Positions 1 to 5,501 of a DNA stretch of 8,212 bases are shown piece after piece. Position 1 is the stretch's first letter; every line of letters starts with the position of its first letter. The position numbers and the translations under genes are program-made. Below the pieces are notes generated by a model. It was not told where the DNA came from. It saw only the letters and a list, made by a program, of their open reading frames with translations, and made no database searches. This stretch comes from an uncultured Clostridia bacterium (GTDB lineage: Bacteria; Bacillota; Clostridia; Lachnospirales; Lachnospiraceae). The stretch lies in the NCBI GenBank assembly GCA_946623485.1, contig CAMORF010000091.1, positions 1 through 8,212 of the forward strand, written 5' to 3'.

Positions 1-19
1 TTTGTGAAAAAACGTTGAA

Positions 20-110
20 AAAGGCTGAAGTGAAAGCCTGATGTGAAAGGCTGAAGTGAAAGGCTGAAGTGAAAGGCTGATGTGAAAGGCTGATGTAAAA
101 GCCTGATGTG
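20..110. repeat. 13-bp tandem repeat array, seven copies
   Basis: Seven head-to-tail 13-bp units run without interruption, starting at 20, 33, 46, 59, 72, 85 and 98. The consensus is AAAGGCTGAWGTG; units 2 and 7 read AAAGCCTG at their start and unit 6 ends in A. Because 13 is not a multiple of three and every unit contains TGA on the plus strand, all three plus frames are closed, so the array is not coding rightward. The minus strand of the array has no stops, but I see no gene there. It is probably a variable-number intergenic repeat. Sequence upstream of position 20 lacks a clear further copy. Confidence 0.9.
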
Positions 111-343
111 AAAAAAGCGGAAAGATCATTCCATAAGGATTCCGATCGTGGTAAACTGAATCTATCATTGGTCTGCGGCAAAGGATGATCGGTATATCTG
201 CAGAGAAAGCCGGAATCACTGCAGAGGAGGTCAGAATATCTGCAAGAATATCTGCAATAGAAGAATCCTGATCATCACCAGGCGCAGCATCAGAAACAGA
301 TAGCGGATTCAAAGCACAGGCACATAGAAGGAGGTAGGTACAG
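111..343. other. Intergenic stretch upstream of the Ala/Glu-rich gene
   Basis: I see no convincing gene here. A perfect 12-bp direct duplication, AGAATATCTGCA, occupies 233-244 and 245-256, with a related TATATCTGCAGAG at 193-205. A 28-codon open frame starts at ATG 185 and ends at TGA 269-271, but its only purine-rich stretch touches the ATG, so it is not called as a gene. The only recognisable control site is AAGGAGG at 328-334, nine bases before the ATG at 344. Promoter hexamers are poor: TTGGTC at 168-173 lies 19 bp from TATATC at 193-198. The real promoter may be elsewhere. Confidence 0.5.
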
Positions 344-1474
344 ATGGCATTTTTTGATGATCTTGGCGATTCTCTCGGAAGACTTGGTAAGACTTTTGCG
401 GGACGGGCGAAGAACGCTGTGGATACAGGCAATCTGAAACTGCAGATCGCGAATGCACAGAAAGAAGTGACAAAGGCTTACGCGGAACTTGGTAAGAAGT
501 ATTCAGAGCTCAACCCGGAAGCCATTGCTGAGAGCCTGAAGCCACTCCTTGACAATGTGAAGGCTGCTGTTGACAAGGTACATACACTGGAGCAGGAAGT
601 CGAGAATTCCCGGAAGGCGATGGAAGAGGCTGAGGCAAAGCTTGCGCAGGAAGCGGCCGAAGCGAAGGCACGCGCTGAGAAAGAAGCTGCAGATGCCAAG
701 GCAAGAATGCAGCAGGGCGCGGATGCGGCAAAATCGCAGGCTCAGCAGGAAGCAGGCGTGGCACAGGCCCGGCTGCAGCAGGAGGCAGAGGCCGCAAAGG
801 AGAAAATCCAGTCCGGAATCGAGACAGCAGCCGCAGGCGTTGCGATGAATGCGGATCATGCCCGGGATACGATTGAGACCGCCTTTGACGAGGCTCAGGA
901 GAAAGCATCTGAGGTAAAGGATGAAGCGAAGTCGCTCTTTGAGCAGGCCCAGGAGAGAGCAAAGAAGACGCTGGAAGAGGTGAAAGGAACCGCGGAAGGC
1001 TTGCTGAATGAGGTAAAAGCTGTCGTCGCCAGGAAAGAAGGACAGCCTGACACGGCGCAGAAGGTTACTGCGGAAGCGGAGGAGACTGCTGCGGAAGTGG
1101 AGCAGGCTGTTGAGGCTGTGAATGAAACTGCCGGGGAAGCGGCAACAGAAGCAGCATCAGCAGCGGGCGCTGCGGCGGCAGAAAGCGCGGAAACTGCGGC
1201 AGAGTTTGCGGAAGCCGCAGGACAGACTGCGGCAGAGTTTGTGGAAGATGCAGGACAGACTACAGCCGGGTTCGTGGAGAATGCAGGACAGACTGCGGCC
1301 GGGTTCGTGGAGGATGCAGGGCAGGATGCGGCCAGGCTCGCGGAAGATGCAGGGACGGCTGCGGCAGAGTTCTGTGAATGCACCGCTGAAGAAGTGAAAG
1401 CGGCCGCCGGAGAAGCGGTGAATACAGCCGCAGCGGCTGTTAAAGAGGCTGGAGATACAACTGCAGCGGAGTGA
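344..1474 (+). CDS. Ala/Glu-rich helical repeat protein (LEA/apolipoprotein-like)
   Basis: 376 residues with no signal peptide or membrane segment, so probably cytoplasmic. The start is fixed by AAGGAGG nine bases upstream. Residues 1-90 (beginning MAFFDDLGDSLGRLGK, then NAQKEVTKAYAELGKKYSELNPE) resemble, from memory, the N-terminal segment of short Firmicutes proteins that usually end in a zinc ribbon; no zinc ribbon is present here. Residues 90-260 are a highly charged Ala/Glu/Lys/Gln helix, likely coiled coil or amphipathic. Residues 284-338 are five 11-residue repeats of the type TAAEFVEDAGQ, with a decayed sixth (AAAEFCECTAE, 339-349) containing a CxC. Eleven-residue periodicity is typical of group 3 LEA proteins and apolipoprotein-like helices that bind membranes or protect proteins. 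Function here is unknown. The stop falls just before repeat-like DNA in other frames, so the C-terminus may be a frameshift product. A terminator follows at 1663-1699. Confidence 0.85.
   Translation: MAFFDDLGDSLGRLGKTFAGRAKNAVDTGNLKLQIANAQKEVTKAYAELGKKYSELNPEAIAESLKPLLDNVKAAVDKVHTLEQEVENSRKAMEEAEAKLAQEAAEAKARAEKEAADAKARMQQGADAAKSQAQQEAGVAQARLQQEAEAAKEKIQSGIETAAAGVAMNADHARDTIETAFDEAQEKASEVKDEAKSLFEQAQERAKKTLEEVKGTAEGLLNEVKAVVARKEGQPDTAQKVTAEAEETAAEVEQAVEAVNETAGEAATEAASAAGAAAAESAETAAEFAEAAGQTAAEFVEDAGQTTAGFVENAGQTAAGFVEDAGQDAARLAEDAGTAAAEFCECTAEEVKAAAGEAVNTAAAAVKEAGDTTAAE
1193..1390 (+). repeat. 33-bp in-frame tandem repeats (11-residue units)
   Basis: Six consecutive 33-bp units begin at 1193, 1226, 1259, 1292, 1325 and 1358 inside the Ala/Glu-rich gene. 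The first four encode TAAEFAEAAGQ, TAAEFVEDAGQ, TTAGFVENAGQ and TAAGFVEDAGQ. The fifth (DAARLAEDAGT) and sixth (AAAEFCECTAE) are progressively diverged. DNA identity between neighbouring units is high, indicating recent duplication. The in-frame period contrasts with the 37-bp out-of-frame units after the stop codon. Confidence 0.9.
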
Positions 1475-1493
1475 GTGAAACAGCAGCAGAAAA

Positions 1494-1604
1494 TGTGGAA
1501 TGCGCAGGAACGGCTGCGGAATATGTCCATTGTGGAATGCGCAGGAACAGTTGCGGAATACGTCCATTGTGGAATGCGCAGGAACGACTTTGGAATTTGC
1601 CCGT
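1494..1604 (+). repeat. Three 37-bp repeats after the stop codon
   Basis: Units start at 1494, 1531 and 1568. All three share TGTGGAATGCGCAGGAAC; units 1 and 2 differ at only three of 37 positions, and unit 3 is more diverged in its second half. Translated, each contains a VECAG-T-x-AE(Y/F) block related to the 11-residue repeats of the preceding gene. Since 37 leaves a remainder of one, unit 1 is in frame 1, unit 2 in frame 2 (the gene's frame) and unit 3 in frame 3. Just before them (1477-1509) frame 1 reads ETAAENVECAG, a further related unit. Unit length can be explained as a 30-bp unit with a 7-bp insert, GTCCATT. The stretch is a decayed or extended tail of the upstream gene, not an independent gene; it has no ribosome binding site. 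Confidence 0.85.
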
Positions 1605-1662
1605 TCTACTGCAGCTGACGGGATGGCAGATTCGTATTTCATTCGTAACAGGTTCAAAACAG

Positions 1663-1699
1663 GGAGCATCGCATGTGTTATGCGGTGCTCCTTTTTCTT
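1663..1699 (+). terminator. Rho-independent terminator of the Ala/Glu-rich gene
   Basis: GGAGCATCGCA (1663-1673) pairs with TGCGGTGCTCC (1681-1691) through 11 base pairs including one T-G wobble, around a 7-nt loop. TTTTTCTT follows immediately. It lies 189 bp after the stop at 1474, downstream of the 37-bp repeats, and 12 bp before the CIRCE box, so it insulates htpG from upstream transcription. Confidence 0.9.
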
Positions 1700-1710
1700 G
1701 GATCAATTTA

Positions 1711-1737
1711 TTAGCACTCAACACACACGAGTGCTAT
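1711..1737. promoter_or_regulatory. CIRCE operator (HrcA binding site)
   Basis: TTAGCACTC (1711-1719), a 9-bp spacer, then GAGTGCTAT (1729-1737). The CIRCE consensus is TTAGCACTC-N9-GAGTGCTAA; only the last base differs. This is the operator of the heat-shock repressor HrcA, usually found before groESL and the dnaK operon. Its last base is the first base of the -35 box of the htpG promoter, so bound HrcA should hinder RNA polymerase. Confidence 0.95.
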
Positions 1738-1765
1738 TGACATTATTCTGATTTGGTTTTATGAT
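1737..1765 (+). promoter_or_regulatory. Sigma-A promoter of htpG
   Basis: A perfect -35 TTGACA (1737-1742), a 17-bp spacer and -10 TATGAT (1760-1765). Transcription should start near 1772, giving a leader of about 160 nt. The CIRCE operator abuts the -35 on its upstream side. The strength of the promoter suits a gene held down by a repressor. Confidence 0.9.
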
Positions 1766-1794
1766 ATGAAACAGTTGGCGATCAGTCAGACAGA

Positions 1795-1894
1795 TCACAT
1801 CTGTGAGCCGGGGATAAACGAAGAAACATTCGTTTATAGAGAAAGACGGCACAGATGTGACGCAAAGCTGCATCGATTATCTCGCGGCAGCTTT
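1795..1894 (+). promoter_or_regulatory. Structured 5' leader of htpG
   Basis: Two adjacent RNA structures can form in the leader. The first is an 11-bp perfect stem, TCACATCTGTG (1795-1805) with CACAGATGTGA (1850-1860). It encloses a possible 3-bp helix (1808-1810 with 1847-1849) and a 9-bp perfect inner hairpin, ATAAACGAA (1814-1822) with TTCGTTTAT (1829-1837), loop of six. The second is AAAGCTGC (1864-1871) with GCAGCTTT (1887-1894), loop of 15. A weaker alternative pairs TTTCTC (1892-1897) with GAGAAA (1913-1918) and competes with it. There is no T-run, so this is not a simple terminator, and the Shine-Dalgarno at 1921-1925 stays free in these folds. It is probably a stabilising or regulatory leader; no known RNA family is recognised. 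Confidence 0.7.
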
Positions 1895-1933
1895 CTCATG
1901 CAGAAACATTCAGAGAAAAAAGGAGTGACACAT

Positions 1934-4207
1934 ATGACAGAGAAACAGGGCATTCTTTCGATTAACAGCGAAAATATGCTGCCGATTATAAAAAAATGGC
2001 TGTATTCGGATCACGATATATTTGTCCGTGAAGTAATCTCGAATGCATGTGACGCGATTTCAAAGCTTCATAAACTGGAGATCATGGGAGAATACCAGTA
2101 TCCGGATGATCATAAGGATTCCATCCATGTAATCGTGGACCCGGAAACCAAGACGGTAAAGTTTTGTGACACCGGCCTTGGCATGACAGCGGACGAGGTG
2201 GAAGAATACATCACCCAGATCGCATTTTCCGGCGCGACTGCATTTTTTGAAAAATACAAAGACAAGGCGAATAAAGATGACATCATCGGGCACTTCGGAC
2301 TTGGCTTCTATTCTGTGTTCATGGTTTCGGAGAATGTTGAGATCGATACGCTCAGCTACAGGGAGGATGCTTCCCCGGTTCATTGGGAATGCGATGGCTC
2401 TTCGACTTATACCATGCGGGACGGCACCAGGGAAGAGGTCGGTACCACGATCACGCTCCATCTGAATGAGGATTGCCTTGAATTCTCGAATGAATACCGT
2501 ATGCGTGAAGTGCTTGAGCGGTATTGCAGCTTTATGCCGGTGGAGATCTTCCTGGAGAAGGCCAATGCTCCTCAGGAGTATGAGACCATTGATGAGAGTG
2601 AACTGAAAGACACGGATGTGATCGTCGAGCATATCCATGAGGACGCAAAGACGGAAGAACAGGATGATGGAAATGGCGGGAAGAAGACCGTAGAGATCTC
2701 TCCTGCCAGAGACCGTGTCAAGATCAACAAACGTCCGGTGAGCATCTCCGACATCCATCCGCTCTGGGCAAAGCACCCGAATGAGTGCACCGATGAGGAA
2801 TACAAGGCATTTTACCGCAAGGTCTTCAATGACTACCGTGAGCCGCTGTTCTGGATTCACCTGAATGCGGATTACCCCTTCAACATGAAGGGAATCCTGT
2901 ATTTCCCGAAGATCAATACCGAATACGACTCCATTGAAGGAACGATCAAGCTGTATAACAACCAGGTCTTTATCGCGGACAACATCAAGGAGGTTGTGCC
3001 GGAGTACATGATGCTGCTCAAGGGCGTGATTGACTGCCCTGAGTTCCCGCTGAACGTATCCAGGTCGGCGCTTCAGAATGACGGATTCGTCAAGAAGCTG
3101 CGCGATTATATCTCCAAGAAGCTTGCGGACAAGCTGACCGGAATGTGCAAGACGGACCGGGAGAATTATGAGAAGTACTGGGATGACATCAGCCCGTTCC
3201 TGAAGTATGGATGCCTGAAGGACGAGAAGTTTTCCGACCGCCTGCAGGATTACATGCTCTTCAAGAACCTGGACGGGAAGTACTTCACATTGAAGGAATA
3301 TCTGGAGAAGCTTTCCGGAAATGACAGCGCTCAGGCAGATGAGGCTGCGGATGCAGCTTCCGAGGGAACCGGCAAGGAAGATGCGAAAGATACAGCTTCC
3401 GAGGTAATTGGCAAGGAAGAGGCGGAAGATGCAGCTTCCGGGGATACGCAGGCAGCAGAGACGATTGATCTGACAGAGGAGCCGGAGGCTGCGAAGCCAG
3501 AGGATCAATCCGCGGATGCCGGGGCCAAAGCGCAATCCGGGGCGGCAGAAGATCAGGCATCGGAAGACGCCGGCGATGGAGAATCGAAAGAGCCGGAAAA
3601 GACCACCATCTACTATGTGACGGATGAGTCACAGCAGGGCCAGTACATCCGCATGTTCAAAGAGAACGGGATGGACGCAGTCATCCTGCATCACAATATT
3701 GATTCTCCTTACCTGCAGCACATTGAGCAGAAGCGGGAAGACCTGAAGTTTGAACGCATCGACGCCGATGTCACAGGGTCCATGAAGAATGACGATGCGG
3801 ATGAAGAGAAGCTGAAAGCGGATACGGAAGCTCTCTCTGAACTGTTCAAGAAGGCGGTCGGAAACGATAAGCTGACCGTCCAGGTACAGAGCCTGAAGGA
3901 TGAAAAGATCTCTTCCATGCTGACAATCCAGGAGGAAAGCCGCCGCATGCAGGATATGATGCGCATGTACAGCATGTCCGGATCCGGTATGGACATGGAT
4001 CTGTTCGCGCCGGCTCAGACACTGACCCTCAATGAGAACAATGCCCTTGTCCAGTATTTGCTTGCGCACAAGGACGGGGAACATTCAGAATTATTTGCGA
4101 AACAGCTCTATGACCTTGCAGCGCTCGCGAATGCGCCGCTGAAGCCGGAGGCGATGACAGACTTTATCAGCCGGAGCAATGAGATTATGCTGCTGCTGGC
4201 AAAGTAA
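1934..4207 (+). CDS. htpG: Hsp90-family chaperone HtpG with acidic insert
   Basis: ATP-dependent cytosolic homodimeric chaperone of the GHKL ATPase family, 757 residues from this start. The N-terminal ATPase domain (about 1-215) shows the N-box EVISNACDAISKL with catalytic Glu33 and Asn37, nucleotide-binding Asp79 in CDTGLGM, and the glycine lid GHFGLGFYS at 119-127. The middle domain contains the catalytic-loop arginine Arg377 in FPLNVSRSALQ. The C-terminal dimerisation region ends with a helical segment at 700-757. Residues about 461-557 are an extra acidic Ala/Glu/Asp segment between FTLKEYLEKL and TTIYYVTDE, where relatives have a short linker; this explains the length compared with about 620-680 for most bacterial HtpG. 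The start is chosen from AGGAG at 1921-1925, eight bases upstream, and from the family-like MTEKQGILSINSE. An in-frame ATG at 1766 directly follows the -10 box and is rejected. Regulation by HrcA is implied by CIRCE. Confidence 0.97.
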   Translation: MTEKQGILSINSENMLPIIKKWLYSDHDIFVREVISNACDAISKLHKLEIMGEYQYPDDHKDSIHVIVDPETKTVKFCDTGLGMTADEVEEYITQIAFSGATAFFEKYKDKANKDDIIGHFGLGFYSVFMVSENVEIDTLSYREDASPVHWECDGSSTYTMRDGTREEVGTTITLHLNEDCLEFSNEYRMREVLERYCSFMPVEIFLEKANAPQEYETIDESELKDTDVIVEHIHEDAKTEEQDDGNGGKKTVEISPARDRVKINKRPVSISDIHPLWAKHPNECTDEEYKAFYRKVFNDYREPLFWIHLNADYPFNMKGILYFPKINTEYDSIEGTIKLYNNQVFIADNIKEVVPEYMMLLKGVIDCPEFPLNVSRSALQNDGFVKKLRDYISKKLADKLTGMCKTDRENYEKYWDDISPFLKYGCLKDEKFSDRLQDYMLFKNLDGKYFTLKEYLEKLSGNDSAQADEAADAASEGTGKEDAKDTASEVIGKEEAEDAASGDTQAAETIDLTEEPEAAKPEDQSADAGAKAQSGAAEDQASEDAGDGESKEPEKTTIYYVTDESQQGQYIRMFKENGMDAVILHHNIDSPYLQHIEQKREDLKFERIDADVTGSMKNDDADEEKLKADTEALSELFKKAVGNDKLTVQVQSLKDEKISSMLTIQEESRRMQDMMRMYSMSGSGMDMDLFAPAQTLTLNENNALVQYLLAHKDGEHSELFAKQLYDLAALANAPLKPEAMTDFISRSNEIMLLLAK
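3350..3445 (+). repeat. 39-bp in-frame repeat in the HtpG acidic insert
   Basis: Two full 39-bp units (3350-3388 and 3389-3427) and a partial third from 3428 encode DAASEGTGKEDAK, DTASEVIGKEEAE and DAASGD. They start the acidic segment of HtpG. The DNA-level similarity suggests growth of the insert by tandem duplication in frame. Confidence 0.8.
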
Positions 4208-4314
4208 GGACCTGTCACGGAATAACCGATACATCTTGCTTGTCTTTTTATCCGATCGCACAGCTCAAAAAATAAACACATAGCTGTGGATCTGTAAACA
4301 GATAAAAAATCATG

Positions 4315-4350
4315 AAAGGGCTGCCGCTGATAGAAGCGGCAGCCCTTTTT
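4315..4350. terminator. Bidirectional terminator between htpG and degV
   Basis: AAAGGGCTGCCGC (4315-4327) pairs perfectly with GCGGCAGCCCTTT (4336-4348) around an 8-nt loop. The plus strand then has a run of five T (4346-4350). On the minus strand the arm ends in TTT, followed a few bases later by a run of six T (4304-4309), so it can end both converging transcripts. It lies 107 bp after the htpG stop and 10 bp after the degV stop. Confidence 0.9.
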
Positions 4351-4360
4351 GGCGGGAGGA

Positions 4361-5200
4361 TTACAAGACCAGGATGATGCCTCCGTCATTGGCATACATG
4401 GAAGTGCACCCACGGCCATTTTCCAGAAAATACCCCTTCGCCTTGACACGGGACTTGATTGCGTCAAGCACCATCTGGCCCCGCTCCGGATTGTTGGTAT
4501 GAGAGACAGCGATCTCATTGTCCTGCATATGGCCTGCTGATTCGGCGGCCATCTCCACCATCTTGACGAGCGCTTTGTTGATGCCGCGTGCCTGCCCGAC
4601 CTGCTGGATCTCGCCATCCGGTGTGGAGGAGCAGATCGGCTTGATCTTCAGCGCCGTGGCGACAAAGGCTTTGAAATTGGACAGGCGGCCGTTTTTGCGC
4701 AGCGTATCCAGCGATTCGAGCACAAACCAGGTTACCTGGCTTTCAATATAGGCATCCACCTTTTCGATGATCTCCTCGAAGGGGAGCCCGGCCTCTTCAT
4801 ATTCTGCGATCTTCCGTCCGATCAGAGTCTCTCCGATGGAGGCAGATTTGGAATTGAAGACATGGATCTTCTTGTCCGGATGCTCTTCAAGCGACATGGC
4901 TCTTCCGACCTCAGCGCTGTTGTAGGATCCGGACAGAGCACCGGAGAGCGTGACTGCATACAGGTGGTCATAATCCCGGTCAAAGCATTCTTTGTAAAAC
5001 TGCGGGGAGGGACATGCGCTTTTCGGGCAGTTTGGGCTTTCCTTGACTCTCTTCAGGAATTCCTTCTGGTCAAATGTCTCATCATCCACAAAATGATATT
5101 GATCCACATCCATCGTCAGGGGCGCTGAAACAAAGTGTCCGGACGCCTTCATATCCTCAGTCAGCTCTCCGCAACTGTCTATCACAACCAGATAACTCAT
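4361..5200 (-). CDS. DegV family fatty-acid-binding protein
   Basis: 279 residues. DegV/FakB proteins bind a fatty acid in a two-domain fold; in the Fak system they present it to the kinase FakA for phosphorylation. Family marks are the N-terminal strand YLVVIDSCGELT (3-14), SACPSPQFY (61-69, the usual T/S-x-x-PSP loop), LSGALSGSYNSA (85-96), the FNSKSASIG segment (115-123), LRKNGRLS (167-174) followed by IKPI, and a C-terminal ending of beta-strand character. The start is the ATG at 5200, preceded by AGAGGTG with good spacing; a GTG four codons... three codons upstream (5209) is rejected because it overlaps that ribosome binding site. No fakA-like gene is in the window, so whether it works with a kinase is unknown. 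It is transcribed alone, converging on htpG and diverging from the DUF5721-like gene. Confidence 0.93.
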   Translation of the reverse strand: MSYLVVIDSCGELTEDMKASGHFVSAPLTMDVDQYHFVDDETFDQKEFLKRVKESPNCPKSACPSPQFYKECFDRDYDHLYAVTLSGALSGSYNSAEVGRAMSLEEHPDKKIHVFNSKSASIGETLIGRKIAEYEEAGLPFEEIIEKVDAYIESQVTWFVLESLDTLRKNGRLSNFKAFVATALKIKPICSSTPDGEIQQVGQARGINKALVKMVEMAAESAGHMQDNEIAVSHTNNPERGQMVLDAIKSRVKAKGYFLENGRGCTSMYANDGGIILVL

Positions 5201-5322
5201 TACATTCACCTCTTAAAACAGAATATCAAAATGATTCAATCCACAGACAAAAGAAATGCTGCAAAACCAGGTTTGATGACAGCTTCGAATCAGTCACGGA
5301 TTGAAAAATATCTGGAATCTGT

Positions 5323-5345
5323 CATGTAGTTTTAAATACTACATG
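5323..5345. promoter_or_regulatory. Palindrome over the degV transcription start
   Basis: CATGTAGT (5323-5330) and ACTACATG (5338-5345) form perfect 8-bp arms around an A+T-only 7-bp centre. It lies just downstream of the degV -10 box and covers the predicted start point near 5342. That position is typical of a repressor operator. It matches no regulator site I can name with confidence, and RNA hairpin action at the 5' end is also possible. Confidence 0.6.
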
Positions 5346-5348
5346 GAT

Positions 5349-5377
5349 AGTATAGCATAGATGATACTGCTTGAAAA
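5349..5377 (-). promoter_or_regulatory. Predicted sigma-A promoter of degV
   Basis: Read on the minus strand: -35 TTTTCA (5377-5372), 17-bp spacer, -10 TATACT (5354-5349). The -10 has five of six consensus bases and the -35 four of six. The predicted start is near 5342, giving a leader of about 140 nt before the ATG at 5200. I see no terminator or riboswitch-like fold in that leader. Confidence 0.6.
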
Positions 5378-5410
5378 GAAGAGAATTTTGACGAATCAGT
5401 GACGATTCAC

Positions 5411-5437
5411 CCCCTGCAGGATAGAGTCCTGCAGGGG
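5411..5437. promoter_or_regulatory. 11-bp perfect inverted repeat between divergent promoters
   Basis: CCCCTGCAGGA (5411-5421) and TCCTGCAGGGG (5427-5437) flank TAGAG. The G+C-rich stem looks like a terminator, but neither side carries a T-run. It lies 33 bp upstream of the degV -35 and 21 bp upstream of the -35 of the rightward gene, so neither predicted transcript contains it. It may be a protein-binding site, or an RNA structure of a longer transcript from a promoter not seen here. Confidence 0.6.
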
Positions 5438-5458
5438 AACGGGCGCGCGTCCGCATTG

Positions 5459-5487
5459 TTGACAATCAAAAGGGAGAATCATATATT
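5459..5487 (+). promoter_or_regulatory. Predicted sigma-A promoter of the DUF5721-like gene
   Basis: -35 TTGACA (5459-5464), 17-bp spacer, -10 TATATT (5482-5487). The predicted start point near 5494 falls within or after the GGGAGGG Shine-Dalgarno at 5488-5494, which belongs to the ATG at 5502. Either the message has almost no leader, or translation starts at the later ATG (5538), or another promoter is used. Confidence 0.7.
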
Positions 5488-5501
5488 GGGAGGGTAGTCG
5501 G

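Noticed and set aside
185..271. 28-codon small open frame before the Ala/Glu-rich gene
   Set aside because: Its purine-rich stretch touches the ATG, so there is no usable ribosome binding site; too short to support on composition alone.
895..1530. Ser/Ala-rich 211-codon open frame on the minus strand
   Set aside because: Mirror of the Ala/Glu-rich repeats on the opposite strand; low-complexity shadow without a ribosome binding site.
1471..1740. 89-codon open frame after the Ala/Glu-rich gene
   Set aside because: Only its first 18 residues or so resemble the repeats; the rest runs through the terminator and CIRCE. It has no ribosome binding site and is treated as an out-of-frame tail.
1795..1925. 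Classical RNA thermometer that hides the htpG ribosome binding site
   Set aside because: None of the strong stems pairs with AGGAG at 1921-1925; only a weak stem ends shortly before it.
1766..1933. Upstream ATG that would add 56 residues to HtpG
   Set aside because: It directly follows the -10 box, lies before the predicted transcription start, has no ribosome binding site, and the added sequence is the inverted-repeat leader. The ATG at 1934 has AGGAG and the family N-terminus.
2060..3535. 491-codon open frame on the minus strand inside htpG
   Set aside because: It lies wholly antisense to a certain gene, with no ribosome binding site or recognisable protein family; it is explained by the codon bias of htpG.
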